Shown: piece by piece, positions 40,460 to 48,151 of the stretch
How the letters are laid out: each line of letters starts with the position of its first letter
How positions within the stretch are numbered: position 1 is the stretch's first letter
Assembly (NCBI GenBank): GCA_023420415.1
Contig: JAEZWF010000038.1
Span: forward strand, 1 to 63,842
Direction of reading: 5' to 3'
Length of the DNA: 63,842 nt
Source of the DNA: Actinomycetes bacterium
GTDB taxonomy: Bacteria > Actinomycetota > Actinomycetes > Actinomycetales > Dermatophilaceae
Made by a program: the position numbers and the translations under genes
Notes under the pieces: generated by a model
Seen by the model: only the letters and a program-made list of their open reading frames with translations
What the model was told of the DNA's origin: nothing
Database searches by the model: none

Positions 40460-41293
40460 CTATCGGGGTCCGTGGACCGCGTCGAGCACGTCCCGCGGGC
40501 GGTTGCTGATGATGGCGTCCACGCCGAGCTCGAGACACAGGTCGATGTCCGCGGGGGTGTCGACGGTCCAGGCGAAGACCTGGTGGCCCCGCGAGTGCTG
40601 TCGCTCGACGATCCGGGGGTGCTTACGCAGCAGCCGCACGTCGACGCCCGCGGTGTGCACGCCCTTGGGCAGCGAGCCGTCGCGGAACCGCAGCGGCATC
40701 GAGTCCTCGACGAGGTAGACGATCGGCACCTCCGGGCACAGCTGGCGCATCCGCTGCACGGCGAGCTGGCTGAACGACATCATCCGCACCCAGTGCTTCC
40801 CGGGCTCCGGTGGCCCGGTCAGCCCGAAGTCGGCCAGCACCTTCGCGAGCTGTCGCTCGACCAGCCCGGCATACCTCGTCGGGTGCTTGGTCTCGATGGC
40901 GAGGCCGATCGGTCGCTCGGTCTCGAGCACCGTCGTGAGCAGGGCGCGCAGCGTGAGGAGCTGGCCGCGGTTGCGGTCGGGCACCTCGTCGTCGTCGGCG
41001 TGCGCGGCCTTCCACGAGCCCCAGTCGAGCCCCTCCAGCTCGGCCAGCTCGAGAGTGGAGACGATGCCCCTGCCGTTGCTCGTGCGGTTGACGCGACGGT
41101 CGTGGACGCAGACGAGGTGTCCGTCGGCGGTGAGCCGCACATCGCACTCGAGCCCGTCGGCACCCTCCGCGATCGCACGCTGGTAGGCCTTGAGCGTGTG
41201 CTCGGGTTCGGCCTGGCTCGAGCCGCGGTGGGCGATGACGAGAGGGGTATGCCGCGTGGCGGCATCGCGTGCGGGCGCACCGTCGTCGAGCAC
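40460..41293 (-). CDS. Glycerophosphodiester phosphodiesterase
   Basis: A 277-residue cytoplasmic TIM-barrel enzyme that hydrolyses glycerophosphodiesters to sn-glycerol 3-phosphate and alcohol. The first catalytic His/Arg are in VIAHRGSSQAEPEHTLKAY, metal-binding Glu/Asp in GLECDVRLTADG, the second His in VCVHDRRVNRTSNG, and the C-terminal QVFAWTVDTPADIDLCLELGVDAIISNRP is diagnostic. The GTG start at 41293 gives the usual length; the longer upstream frame is a shadow of the ogt region. It contains a long-form motif copy encoding TRHTP. Confidence 0.9.
   Translation of the reverse strand: MLDDGAPARDAATRHTPLVIAHRGSSQAEPEHTLKAYQRAIAEGADGLECDVRLTADGHLVCVHDRRVNRTSNGRGIVSTLELAELEGLDWGSWKAAHADDDEVPDRNRGQLLTLRALLTTVLETERPIGLAIETKHPTRYAGLVERQLAKVLADFGLTGPPEPGKHWVRMMSFSQLAVQRMRQLCPEVPIVYLVEDSMPLRFRDGSLPKGVHTAGVDVRLLRKHPRIVERQHSRGHQVFAWTVDTPADIDLCLELGVDAIISNRPRDVLDAVHGPR
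41247..41260. repeat. Long-form recurrent motif inside the phosphodiesterase gene
   Basis: Perfect GGTATGCCGCGTGG, one of two long-form copies that lie in a gene; it encodes the variable N-terminus of the phosphodiesterase. Confidence 0.85.
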
Positions 41294-41363
41294 GCATCCA
41301 TGCTTCCACACCAGCCGTGGCAGGGTGGGCCACCACTCACACGACCCGGAGGTGCGGCGTTCC

Positions 41364-41852
41364 ATGGGTGTGCGACTGCCTCCCTTCCAACACCTGGTCG
41401 ACGCCCACTGGCGCGACGTCGCCCGTCTGGCCCATGCCCTGGCGGGGCCGGTCGACGGCGACGACGTGGCCCAGCAGGCATGGGCGCAGGCGCTCGCGGC
41501 ATACCCACGGCTGCGTTCCACGACGAACCTGCGCAGCTGGCTGCTCACCATCACGCACCGGTGCGCCATGGACGCCCACCGGGGGCGCGCCAGACGTGCG
41601 GTGCCGCACGACGACCCGGCATCGTTGGCCGCTGCTCCTGCGACGGTCGCGGCCGCCGACTCCGCCCTGCCCGACACAGACCTGTGGCGGCGCGTCGGCG
41701 AACTGCCGGACCGGCAACGCGAGGCGGTCGCGCTCAAGTACGTCGCCGACCTCGACCACCCCACCATCGCCAAGGCGCTCGGCTGCTCGCCGGCCATGAG
41801 CCGGCGGCTCATCAGTGACGCCCTGGCCACGCTGCGCAAGGACCTGCCATGA
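41364..41852 (+). CDS. Small sigma-70/ECF-like sigma factor
   Basis: A 162-residue sigma factor with region 2 (LVDAHWRDVARLAHALAG, then QALAAYPRLRSTTNLRSWLLTITHRCAMD) and region 4 (LPDRQREAVALKYVADLDHPTIAKALGCSPAMSRRLISDALATLR). No extra C-terminal sensor domain. GGAGG lies 11 bases before the ATG. It overlaps the ogt gene by 4 bases (ATGA) and is probably the regulator of the alkylation-repair operon. No anti-sigma gene follows, so activation may be by other means. Confidence 0.85.
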   Translation: MGVRLPPFQHLVDAHWRDVARLAHALAGPVDGDDVAQQAWAQALAAYPRLRSTTNLRSWLLTITHRCAMDAHRGRARRAVPHDDPASLAAAPATVAAADSALPDTDLWRRVGELPDRQREAVALKYVADLDHPTIAKALGCSPAMSRRLISDALATLRKDLP

Positions 41853-42454
41853 ACACTTCCTCCTTCCACCCGTCCACCGATCCCGAGGACCAGCTCGCCG
41901 GATTCGAGCCGGCGGTCCGCCCGCCGACGTTCGAGCCGAGCGACGTGTCCTATGTCGTCGAGGACACCCCGATCGGGCGAATGCTGTTGGCCCGCAACGC
42001 TTCTGGTGCGATGGTGGCCTCGTCGTTCACGCCGGACACCGACGCCGAGGACGCCGTGCTGGAGCGTCTCAGTCGCGCGGTGTCGCCGCGGGTGCTGCGG
42101 ATGCCGGCCGCGCTCGACGACGTGCGGCACCAGCTCGACGACTACCTGCACGGGCGGCTGCGCGAGTTCTCGGTGCGCACCGACCTGGTGCTGGCAACCG
42201 ACTTCCAGCGCGTCGTGCTGCCGCGGCTCGCGGCGTCGGTGCACTACGGGGAGCGCGCGACCTACGGGGAGCTCGCCACCCGAGTCTCGCGGCCCAGCGC
42301 GGCTCGTGCGGTGGGTGCGGCCCTGGGCGCGAACCCGTTGTGCGTGTTGCTGCCGTGCCACCGCGTGGTCGCGTCCAGCGGGGCGTTGACCGGGTATGCC
42401 GGTGGGCTGGCTGCCAAGGAGTACCTCCTCGACCTCGAGTCGTCCACCGCCTGA
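41849..42454 (+). CDS. ogt: Methylated-DNA--protein-cysteine methyltransferase
   Basis: A 201-residue suicide DNA repair protein that removes methyl groups from O6-methylguanine. The acceptor is Cys170 in LLPCHRVV, followed by GALTGYAGGLAAKEYLLDLE; the helix-turn-helix region has FQRVVLPRLAASVHYGERATYGELA. The N-terminal 35 residues are an acidic extension. It is coupled to the sigma factor gene by a 4-base overlap and followed 13 bases later by a DNA glycosylase gene, so the set looks like an alkylation-damage response. Confidence 0.93.
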   Translation: MNTSSFHPSTDPEDQLAGFEPAVRPPTFEPSDVSYVVEDTPIGRMLLARNASGAMVASSFTPDTDAEDAVLERLSRAVSPRVLRMPAALDDVRHQLDDYLHGRLREFSVRTDLVLATDFQRVVLPRLAASVHYGERATYGELATRVSRPSAARAVGAALGANPLCVLLPCHRVVASSGALTGYAGGLAAKEYLLDLESSTA

Positions 42455-42467
42455 ATGGTGTTGGGTG

Positions 42468-43595
42468 GTGCCTGTGGGCGAGGAGGCCGTCCGGCTGAGC
42501 CGGCAGGAGGCGCGGCGGATCGCGGTGCGCGCCCAGCTGCTCGATGCGCCTCGTCCGTCGGACGCGCTGGCGGTGCTGCGCCGGTTGGCGATCCTGCAGG
42601 TCGACCTCACGGCCGCGGTGGCGCCGAGCGCCGACGTGGTGCTGTGGTCCCGGCTCGGGTCTGACGGCTACCGGGCGAGCGACCTCGACGAGCTGATCGG
42701 GTCGGGCCAGGTGGTCGAGCACCAGTTGCGGCTGCGGCCGGCCGAGGACCTGCGGTTGTTCACCGCGCAGATGCGCGAGTGGCCCGGGCCTGGTGCCACC
42801 GACTGGCAGCTGGCGCAGGCGGAGTGGGTCGACACCAACGAGGAGTGCCGCCGCGACATCCTCGACCTCCTCGAGCGGGAGGGACCGTTGCCCGCCAAGG
42901 CTTTTCCCGACACCACGGTCGTGCCGTGGCGGTCGAGCGGGTGGAACGACAACCGCAACGTGACCATGCTCGTGCAGCTCATGGAGGAGCGCGGCGACAT
43001 CGCGGTCGCCGACCGCGAGGGCCGCGACCGGCTGTGGGACCTCGCCGAGCGCGTGCACCCCGACGAGGCGCCCGTTCCCGCCCAGGAGGCACGCGGCATA
43101 CGCGCGCGTCGGTGGCTCGAGGCGCTGGGGATCACGCGCGCGAAGGCGCCCGCGTCGTTCGCCGAGGGCACCGACGTGGGCGACGCGGGTCTGCCCGCCG
43201 CGGTCGAGGGTGTGCGCGGCACCTGGCGGGTCGACCCCGATCAGCTCGACCGGCTCGGTATGCCGTTCGAGGGCCGGACCGCTGTGCTGTCGCCACTCGA
43301 CCGCCTCGTCTTCGACCGCAGGCGGATGGAGGACCTGTTCGAGTTCGACTACCAGCTCGAGATGTACAAGCCCGCGGCGAAACGGCGCTGGGGCTACTGG
43401 GCCATGCCGATCCTGCACGGGGACCAGCTGGTCGGGAAGGTCGACGCCGCCAGTGACCGGGATGCCGGCGTGCTGCGGGTCACCGCGATCCACCAGGACG
43501 AGCCGTTCACGAGCGAGGTGCAGGCCGACGTGCACCGCGAGCTGGCCGACCTCGCGCAGTTCCTCGGGCTGGGCCTGGCCGGGCCCGACCGATGA
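42468..43595 (+). CDS. AlkZ/YcaQ-like DNA glycosylase (winged-helix DNA-binding protein)
   Basis: A 375-residue protein of the winged-helix HTH_42 family that includes AlkZ and YcaQ/AlkX, glycosylases unhooking alkylation crosslinks. Seen: LSRQEARRIAVRAQLLD, LAILQVDLTAAVAPSADVVLWSRLG (tandem winged helices) and the diagnostic C-terminal LSPLDRLVFDRRRMEDLFEFDYQLEMYKPAAKRRWGYWAMPIL. The catalytic QxQ/QxD motif is represented by LQVDLTA. The GTG at 42468 or the one two codons later may be the start. Placed in the sigma-ogt operon. Confidence 0.85.
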   Translation: MPVGEEAVRLSRQEARRIAVRAQLLDAPRPSDALAVLRRLAILQVDLTAAVAPSADVVLWSRLGSDGYRASDLDELIGSGQVVEHQLRLRPAEDLRLFTAQMREWPGPGATDWQLAQAEWVDTNEECRRDILDLLEREGPLPAKAFPDTTVVPWRSSGWNDNRNVTMLVQLMEERGDIAVADREGRDRLWDLAERVHPDEAPVPAQEARGIRARRWLEALGITRAKAPASFAEGTDVGDAGLPAAVEGVRGTWRVDPDQLDRLGMPFEGRTAVLSPLDRLVFDRRRMEDLFEFDYQLEMYKPAAKRRWGYWAMPILHGDQLVGKVDAASDRDAGVLRVTAIHQDEPFTSEVQADVHRELADLAQFLGLGLAGPDR

Positions 43596-43669
43596 GTTCC
43601 CGCGACCACACCGGTCGGTACGGGCACACCGCACACCCAGAGAGCAGAGCACCTGAAGGGAACCCCACC

Positions 43670-44233
43670 ATGGGCCAGATCCACGCGCACGAGTTCCTCT
43701 CCCTCGACGGACGGTTCGAGGACCCGAGCTTCACGTTCGAGTACGGCTTCGACCCGAAGATGGGCGAGACACTCGCCGGCATCACGGGAAACTCCTCGGC
43801 AATCCTGTTGGGGCGCAAGACCTTCGAGATGTTCGCTCCGGCGTGGGCGGGCCGCACGGTCGAGGACGACCCGGGAGCGCCGTTCTTCAACGACACCACC
43901 AAGTACGTCGTGGGGGCGAACAACCCCGCGGTGGACTGGGCCAACTCCGAGCGGCTCGGCGCCTACGACATCAACCGCATCCGCCAGCTCAAGGACGAGC
44001 AGCCCGGCGACATCTACATCAGCGGCAGCGGACAGCTCGTGCGGGCCCTGTTGGCCGAAGGGGTGGTCGACTCACTCGACCTCTTCGTCTACCCGCGGGT
44101 GCTCGGCACCGGCGAGCGCCTCTTCGCCGACGGCGAGGACGTGCGGCTCACGCTGCTGAACCAGCAGACCTACGACAACGGCGTGGTGCACCTCGCCTAC
44201 GGCCCCGCGCCGCAGGGTGAGCCGACCGCCTGA
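43670..44233 (+). CDS. RibD C-terminal/dihydrofolate-reductase-like protein
   Basis: A 187-residue protein of the RibD-C/DHFR-like family common in actinobacteria (YyaP/YwjB-type). Seen: HEFLSLDGRFEDPSF, LLGRKTFEMFAPAW, and GDIYISGSGQLVRALLAEGVVDSLDLFVYPRVLGTGERLF, the usual cofactor-binding segment. Likely an NADPH-dependent reductase of unknown substrate. The ATG at 43670 has GAAGGG 9 bases upstream; the longer frame starting at 43592 overlaps the glycosylase gene and is less likely. A strong hairpin follows. Confidence 0.82.
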   Translation: MGQIHAHEFLSLDGRFEDPSFTFEYGFDPKMGETLAGITGNSSAILLGRKTFEMFAPAWAGRTVEDDPGAPFFNDTTKYVVGANNPAVDWANSERLGAYDINRIRQLKDEQPGDIYISGSGQLVRALLAEGVVDSLDLFVYPRVLGTGERLFADGEDVRLTLLNQQTYDNGVVHLAYGPAPQGEPTA

Positions 44234-44251
44234 CCGGGCACACCGGCATAC

Positions 44252-44290
44252 GAAGGGCGCCTCCCGGAACCTGTCCGGAAGGCGCCCTTC
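44252..44290 (+). terminator. Hairpin terminator
   Basis: Arms GAAGGGCGCCT (44252-44262) and AGGCGCCCTTC (44280-44290) pair perfectly, with an inner CCGG/CCGG pairing in the 17-base loop and a C/T-rich run after it. It lies between the convergent RibD-like and ABC permease genes; a GGCATAC motif copy sits just before it at 44244. Confidence 0.8.
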
Positions 44291-44332
44291 CCCCCTTGCC
44301 GAGCGGGACTCGGCGCGTGTGTCCCCTTGTTA

Positions 44333-44374
44333 CTTCACCGCGGTCACTTCACCGCGGTCACTTCACCGCGGTCA
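44333..44374. repeat. Three tandem copies of a 14-base repeat
   Basis: CTTCACCGCGGTCA occurs three times head to tail (44333, 44347, 44361) and begins a fourth time. The last copy contains the stop codon of the ABC permease gene, so the unit looks like repeated duplication of the end of that gene. Each unit holds the palindrome ACCGCGGT. Confidence 0.9.
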
Positions 44375-45217
44375 CTTCACCTCCGAGCGCAGGACGCGCC
44401 AGGTGCCGAAGGCGAGCGGCAGCACGACCCAGACGAGGGTCGAGGTGCCCAGCTGGGCCCACTGCTCGCCGGTCATCTGGCCCTCGAGGAGCGGACCCGT
44501 GGTCGCCGTCATGTCGAGCCACTTCGCGGCATCCGACAACCAGCTGACCATGCCGCCGAGGATCGCCCAGACCGTCGGCAGGACGAGGTAGGCGACGATG
44601 GCACCCGGCGTGTTGAGCAGGCTGAGACCGAATCCCAGCCCCTGCAGCAGGCCCAGGACGAGCATGAGCAGCATGCCGCCGACGAAGCTCCACGTCAGGG
44701 ACCAGTCGGCGTCCGCACCCCGGACCGCGACAGCGAGCCCGTGCATGGCCGCGCCGAGGCCCAGGGCGACCACCATCGAGAGCAGAGCGGTCACGACGGA
44801 GGCCACGGTCTTGGCGCCGATCACCTTGCCCCGCTTGGGCTCCAGCGCGAAGGTCGTGAGGCCAGTGCGCTGTGACCACTCGGAGGTCGCGGCGAGGATG
44901 CCGACGATCGGCACGAGGATCGACAGCGGCATCGCGGTGCCGGCGACGTAGTCGCCGTAGCTGTGGTTGCCCTGCTGGACGAAGAACATGATGACCATGA
45001 CAGCCGCGACGACGAGTCCGATGCTGAGCATGAACCACAGCCCGGCGCGGGTGTCGACCTGCTTGCGCCACTCGACCCGGGAGAGCGTCGCGAGCGACAC
45101 CGGCTTGGTCGGGCGCGGCCCCGGGATGCGGGGCAGCTCCTTGACGCTGGCGTGGTGCGGCGTGCGTGACTCTGCCGCGGGTCCGGCGGTCGGTGTGGTG
45201 AGCGTGGTGCCGTTCAT
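44372..45217 (-). CDS. ABC-2 type transporter permease
   Basis: A 281-residue permease with about six helices after a polar 50-residue N-terminus: FMLSIGLVVAAVMVIMFFVQQG, PLSILVPIVGILAATSEWSQRTGLTTFALEP (typical ABC-2 loop), then four more. It follows its ATPase gene with a 4-base overlap. The stop codon lies in a 14-base tandem repeat. Substrate unknown; small-molecule or antibiotic export is common for this architecture. Confidence 0.87.
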   Translation of the reverse strand: MNGTTLTTPTAGPAAESRTPHHASVKELPRIPGPRPTKPVSLATLSRVEWRKQVDTRAGLWFMLSIGLVVAAVMVIMFFVQQGNHSYGDYVAGTAMPLSILVPIVGILAATSEWSQRTGLTTFALEPKRGKVIGAKTVASVVTALLSMVVALGLGAAMHGLAVAVRGADADWSLTWSFVGGMLLMLVLGLLQGLGFGLSLLNTPGAIVAYLVLPTVWAILGGMVSWLSDAAKWLDMTATTGPLLEGQMTGEQWAQLGTSTLVWVVLPLAFGTWRVLRSEVK

Positions 45218-46113
45218 GCTGCGACCTCCTCACGGGCGTCGGCTGCGGTGAGCTCGAGGAACATGTCCTCCAGCCCGCGGCCGTCGGCGCCACGCAGCTC
45301 GACCAGGGCGACCCCGTGCTTGGCGGCGGCGGCGCCGACCTCGGCCGGCTCGGCCTCGGCGGTCAGTGCGCCCGAACCGCTGGCCTGCGCAACGATGCCC
45401 TCGGCTTCGAGCGCGGCCCACAGGGCCTGCTCGTCGGTGGCGCGGACCGTGGTGCCCGCGCCGCGCAGCAGCTCGTCCTTGGTGCCCTGGGCGACGATCC
45501 GCCCGCGACCAATGACGATGATGTCGTCGGCAACACGCTCGATCTCATTGAGCAGGTGTGAGGACAGCAGCACCGTTCCACCCTCGTCGGCAAAGCCGCG
45601 CAGCAGGCTGCGCATCCAGCGGATGCCGGCGGGGTCCAGACCGTTGGCCGGCTCGTCGAGGACGAGCACCTGCGGGTCACCCAGCAGGGCGTGGGCGATG
45701 CCGAGCCGCTGGCGCATGCCGAGGGAGTAGTTGCGGATGCGCCGGTTGCTCTCCTTGTCGGTGAGCCCGACGACCGAGAGCATCTCGTCGACCCGGCTGC
45801 GGTCGATGCCCATGAGCGTGGCGCCGAGGTTGAGGACCTCGCGACCGGTGCGACCCGCGTGCTGGGCCGAGGCGTCGAGCAGCACGCCGACGTGGCGACC
45901 GGGGTTCGGCAGGGCCGCGTACGGGCGGCCGAGGACGGTCGCAGTGCCGCTGGTGGCGGGCGTGAGGCCGCAGAGGATCCGCATGGTCGTCGACTTGCCG
46001 GCCCCGTTGGGCCCGAGGAAGCCGGTCACCTGACCGGGCTTGACCTCGAAGGACACGTCGTCGACCGCGGTCACTGCGCCATAGCGCTTGGTCAGTGAGT
46101 TCACGGTGATCAT
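45214..46113 (-). CDS. ABC transporter ATP-binding protein
   Basis: A 299-residue ATPase of the drug/lantibiotic exporter type. Walker A is LGPNGAGKSTT (about residues 34-44), signature YSLGMRQRLGIAHALLG, Walker B VLVLDEPANGLDP, switch His in LLSSHLLNE. The last 75 residues are a DUF4162-like tail. It is divergent from the adjacent two-component system at 46245, which probably regulates it in the manner of LiaRS or CseBC-like exporter systems. Confidence 0.9.
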   Translation of the reverse strand: MITVNSLTKRYGAVTAVDDVSFEVKPGQVTGFLGPNGAGKSTTMRILCGLTPATSGTATVLGRPYAALPNPGRHVGVLLDASAQHAGRTGREVLNLGATLMGIDRSRVDEMLSVVGLTDKESNRRIRNYSLGMRQRLGIAHALLGDPQVLVLDEPANGLDPAGIRWMRSLLRGFADEGGTVLLSSHLLNEIERVADDIIVIGRGRIVAQGTKDELLRGAGTTVRATDEQALWAALEAEGIVAQASGSGALTAEAEPAEVGAAAAKHGVALVELRGADGRGLEDMFLELTAADAREEVAA

Positions 46114-46227
46114 GGGTCAACCCTGACGTCGGACGTCGGTGCCCCACATCAGACCGCGGCATCGAACCACCCCCTACCAAAGTCTCTGGGGCGCACGACC
46201 GGAGGCGGACGCGGCGGGCGACGCGGC

Positions 46228-46237
46228 GGCATACTCT
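46228..46237 (+). promoter_or_regulatory. -10 box of the second kinase gene, overlapping a motif copy
   Basis: TACTCT (46232-46237) lies 7 bases before the GTG at 46245. Its TAC is the end of a GGCATAC motif copy, so the recurrent motif supplies part of a promoter here. Confidence 0.5.
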
Positions 46238-46244
46238 CGTCGTC

Positions 46245-47447
46245 GTGCTCTGGAGGAACCCGAACCCGCTGCCCCGCACCGTGTGGGGCGAGACGTGGCG
46301 CATCCTGGTCGCCGGGCTGTTCGGGGCGCTGCTGCTCACCCTGGTGTCGGTCGACTCGGAGACGACCGGTCGTCACCCGGCGCAGTGGCTGGTCTGGCTC
46401 GACGTGGGCCTCGGCGTCCTGTCGCTGGCCCTGCTGCCGCTGCGTCGCCGCTACCCGTTCCCGGTCGCGATGCTGCTCACCCTGTTCGGGTTCGTGTCGG
46501 TGACGTCGGCGGGGGCCGGTGGGGTCGCGCTGGTGTCGCTGGCCACGCACCGCAGGTGGTTGCCGGTCTCGATCGTGGGAGTGGTCAGCCTGGCGGCGGG
46601 CTTCCTGTACGAGGGGGTGCGGCCGGCCAACGACTCGGGCACGCTCGGCGGCTTCCTGACCACGCTGGCCATCGGGCTGCTGTCGGTCGCGGTGTGCATC
46701 GCGATCGGCTACTACATCGGCACCCGCCGAGCCCTGTTCGCGTCCTGGCAGGAGCGGGCCGAGACGGCGGAGCGCGAGCAGGCCAGCCGGGTCGCCGAGG
46801 CGCGTGCCAACGAGCGGGCGCGGATCGCGCGCGAGATGCACGACGTGCTCGCCCACCGGATCTCGTTGGTGGCCATGCATTCCGGCGCGCTGGCCTACCG
46901 CACCGATCTCAGCCGCCAGGAGACCAGCCAGGCGGCCGAGGTGATCCGCGACAACGCGCACCTGGCCCTCACCGAGCTGCGTGAGGTGCTCGGCGTGCTG
47001 CGCCTCGACGACGTCGCCGACGATGCCGCAGACGCGCCGATCGAGCGACCCCAGCCGACCCTGGCCGACCTCGACGAGCTGCTCGAGGAAGCGCGGGCGG
47101 CGGGAACCCGGCTGACGGCCACGGTCGCCGTCGACGACCTCTCGCACCTGCCGGTGTCACTGTCGCGCAACGCGTTTCGCATTGTGCAAGAGCTCGTCAC
47201 CAACGCCCGCAAGCATGCTCCACAGGAACAGCTGGAGGTGCGCGTCGTCGGTCAGCCGGGCGAAGGCCTCACGATCTCGAGCCGCAACGGCGTGCCTGCC
47301 GACGGCCGGGGCAGTGGTCTGCCCACCTCCGGGATGGGTCTTGCCGGTCTCACCGAGCGGGCCGTGCTCACGGGTGGGACCTTGACGTTCGGCGTGGACC
47401 GGCGGGGTGATTTCGTCGTGACCGCACGGCTACCGTGGGACGAGTGA
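46245..47447 (+). CDS. Sensor histidine kinase (HisKA_3 family)
   Basis: A 400-residue membrane kinase. Four or five helices fill residues 20-165; a coiled coil (ERAETAEREQASRVAEARANERA) leads to the phospho-acceptor His in RIAREMHDVLAHRISLVAMH, and the HATPase domain has IVQELVTNARKHAP and GMGLAGLTERAVLTGG. GTG start fixed by the TACTCT box 7 bases upstream. It overlaps the response regulator by 4 bases (GTGA) and stands divergent from an ABC exporter. Confidence 0.9.
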   Translation: MLWRNPNPLPRTVWGETWRILVAGLFGALLLTLVSVDSETTGRHPAQWLVWLDVGLGVLSLALLPLRRRYPFPVAMLLTLFGFVSVTSAGAGGVALVSLATHRRWLPVSIVGVVSLAAGFLYEGVRPANDSGTLGGFLTTLAIGLLSVAVCIAIGYYIGTRRALFASWQERAETAEREQASRVAEARANERARIAREMHDVLAHRISLVAMHSGALAYRTDLSRQETSQAAEVIRDNAHLALTELREVLGVLRLDDVADDAADAPIERPQPTLADLDELLEEARAAGTRLTATVAVDDLSHLPVSLSRNAFRIVQELVTNARKHAPQEQLEVRVVGQPGEGLTISSRNGVPADGRGSGLPTSGMGLAGLTERAVLTGGTLTFGVDRRGDFVVTARLPWDE

Positions 47448-48151
47448 GCGACCCCGTGACGACCGGCGCGCCCACCACGGGCGACCCCGTGACCGTCGTC
47501 ATCGTCGACGACGACGCCCTCGTGCGGGCCGGGCTGAAGATGATCCTCGGCGGTTCGCCCACGATCGACGTGGTGGGCGAGGCAGGCGATGGTGCCGAGG
47601 GTGTCGTGGTGGTGCGGCGGCTGCGGCCGGCCGTGGTGCTCATGGACATTCGTATGCCGCGTCGCGACGGCCTGAGTGCCACGCGGGAGCTGCTCTCGGG
47701 CACCGACGGCGCGCTTGAGCCGCCCAAGGTGCTCGTGCTCACGACGTTCGACACGGACGAGCTCGTCGTGCAGGCCCTGCGGATCGGGGCGAGCGGCTTC
47801 CTGCTCAAGGACACACCGCCACACCGGCTGGTGGAGGCCGTGCACGCCGTGGCTTCGGGCCAGCCGTTCCTGTCACCGAGCGTGACAGCCCAGCTCATCG
47901 CGAAGGTGTCGCGCGGCGATGACGGCCGGACCAACGTTGCGCGAGAACGACTTTCGACCCTGACCGAACGCGAGCACGAGGTCGCTCTCGCCATCGGGCG
48001 CGGCCTGTCCAACGCGGAGATCGCCGCCGAGCTCTACATGGGCGTCCCGACCGTCAAGGCGCACGTGTCACGGCTGCTCGCCAAGCTCGACGCCGACAAC
48101 CGCGTGCAGATCGCCCTGACCGTGCACGACGCAGGACTCGAGCAGGGCTAG
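47444..48151 (+). CDS. NarL/LuxR-family response regulator
   Basis: A 235-residue response regulator. Receiver domain with VVIVDDDALVRAGLKMIL, phospho-acceptor Asp in VVLMDIRMPRRDGL, Thr/Lys in LTTFDTDE and FLLKDTPP; LuxR-type helix-turn-helix LTEREHEVALAIGRGLSNAEIAAELYMGVPTVKAHVSRLLAKL. I prefer the GTG at 47444, which overlaps the kinase stop, over one 9 bases upstream. The 3' end overlaps the convergent WYL gene by 4 bases. Confidence 0.9.
   Translation: MSDPVTTGAPTTGDPVTVVIVDDDALVRAGLKMILGGSPTIDVVGEAGDGAEGVVVVRRLRPAVVLMDIRMPRRDGLSATRELLSGTDGALEPPKVLVLTTFDTDELVVQALRIGASGFLLKDTPPHRLVEAVHAVASGQPFLSPSVTAQLIAKVSRGDDGRTNVARERLSTLTEREHEVALAIGRGLSNAEIAAELYMGVPTVKAHVSRLLAKLDADNRVQIALTVHDAGLEQG

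Noticed and set aside
41294..42610. Upstream continuation of the phosphodiesterase frame on the minus strand
   Set aside because: It lies antisense to the sigma and ogt genes and shows no family resemblance.
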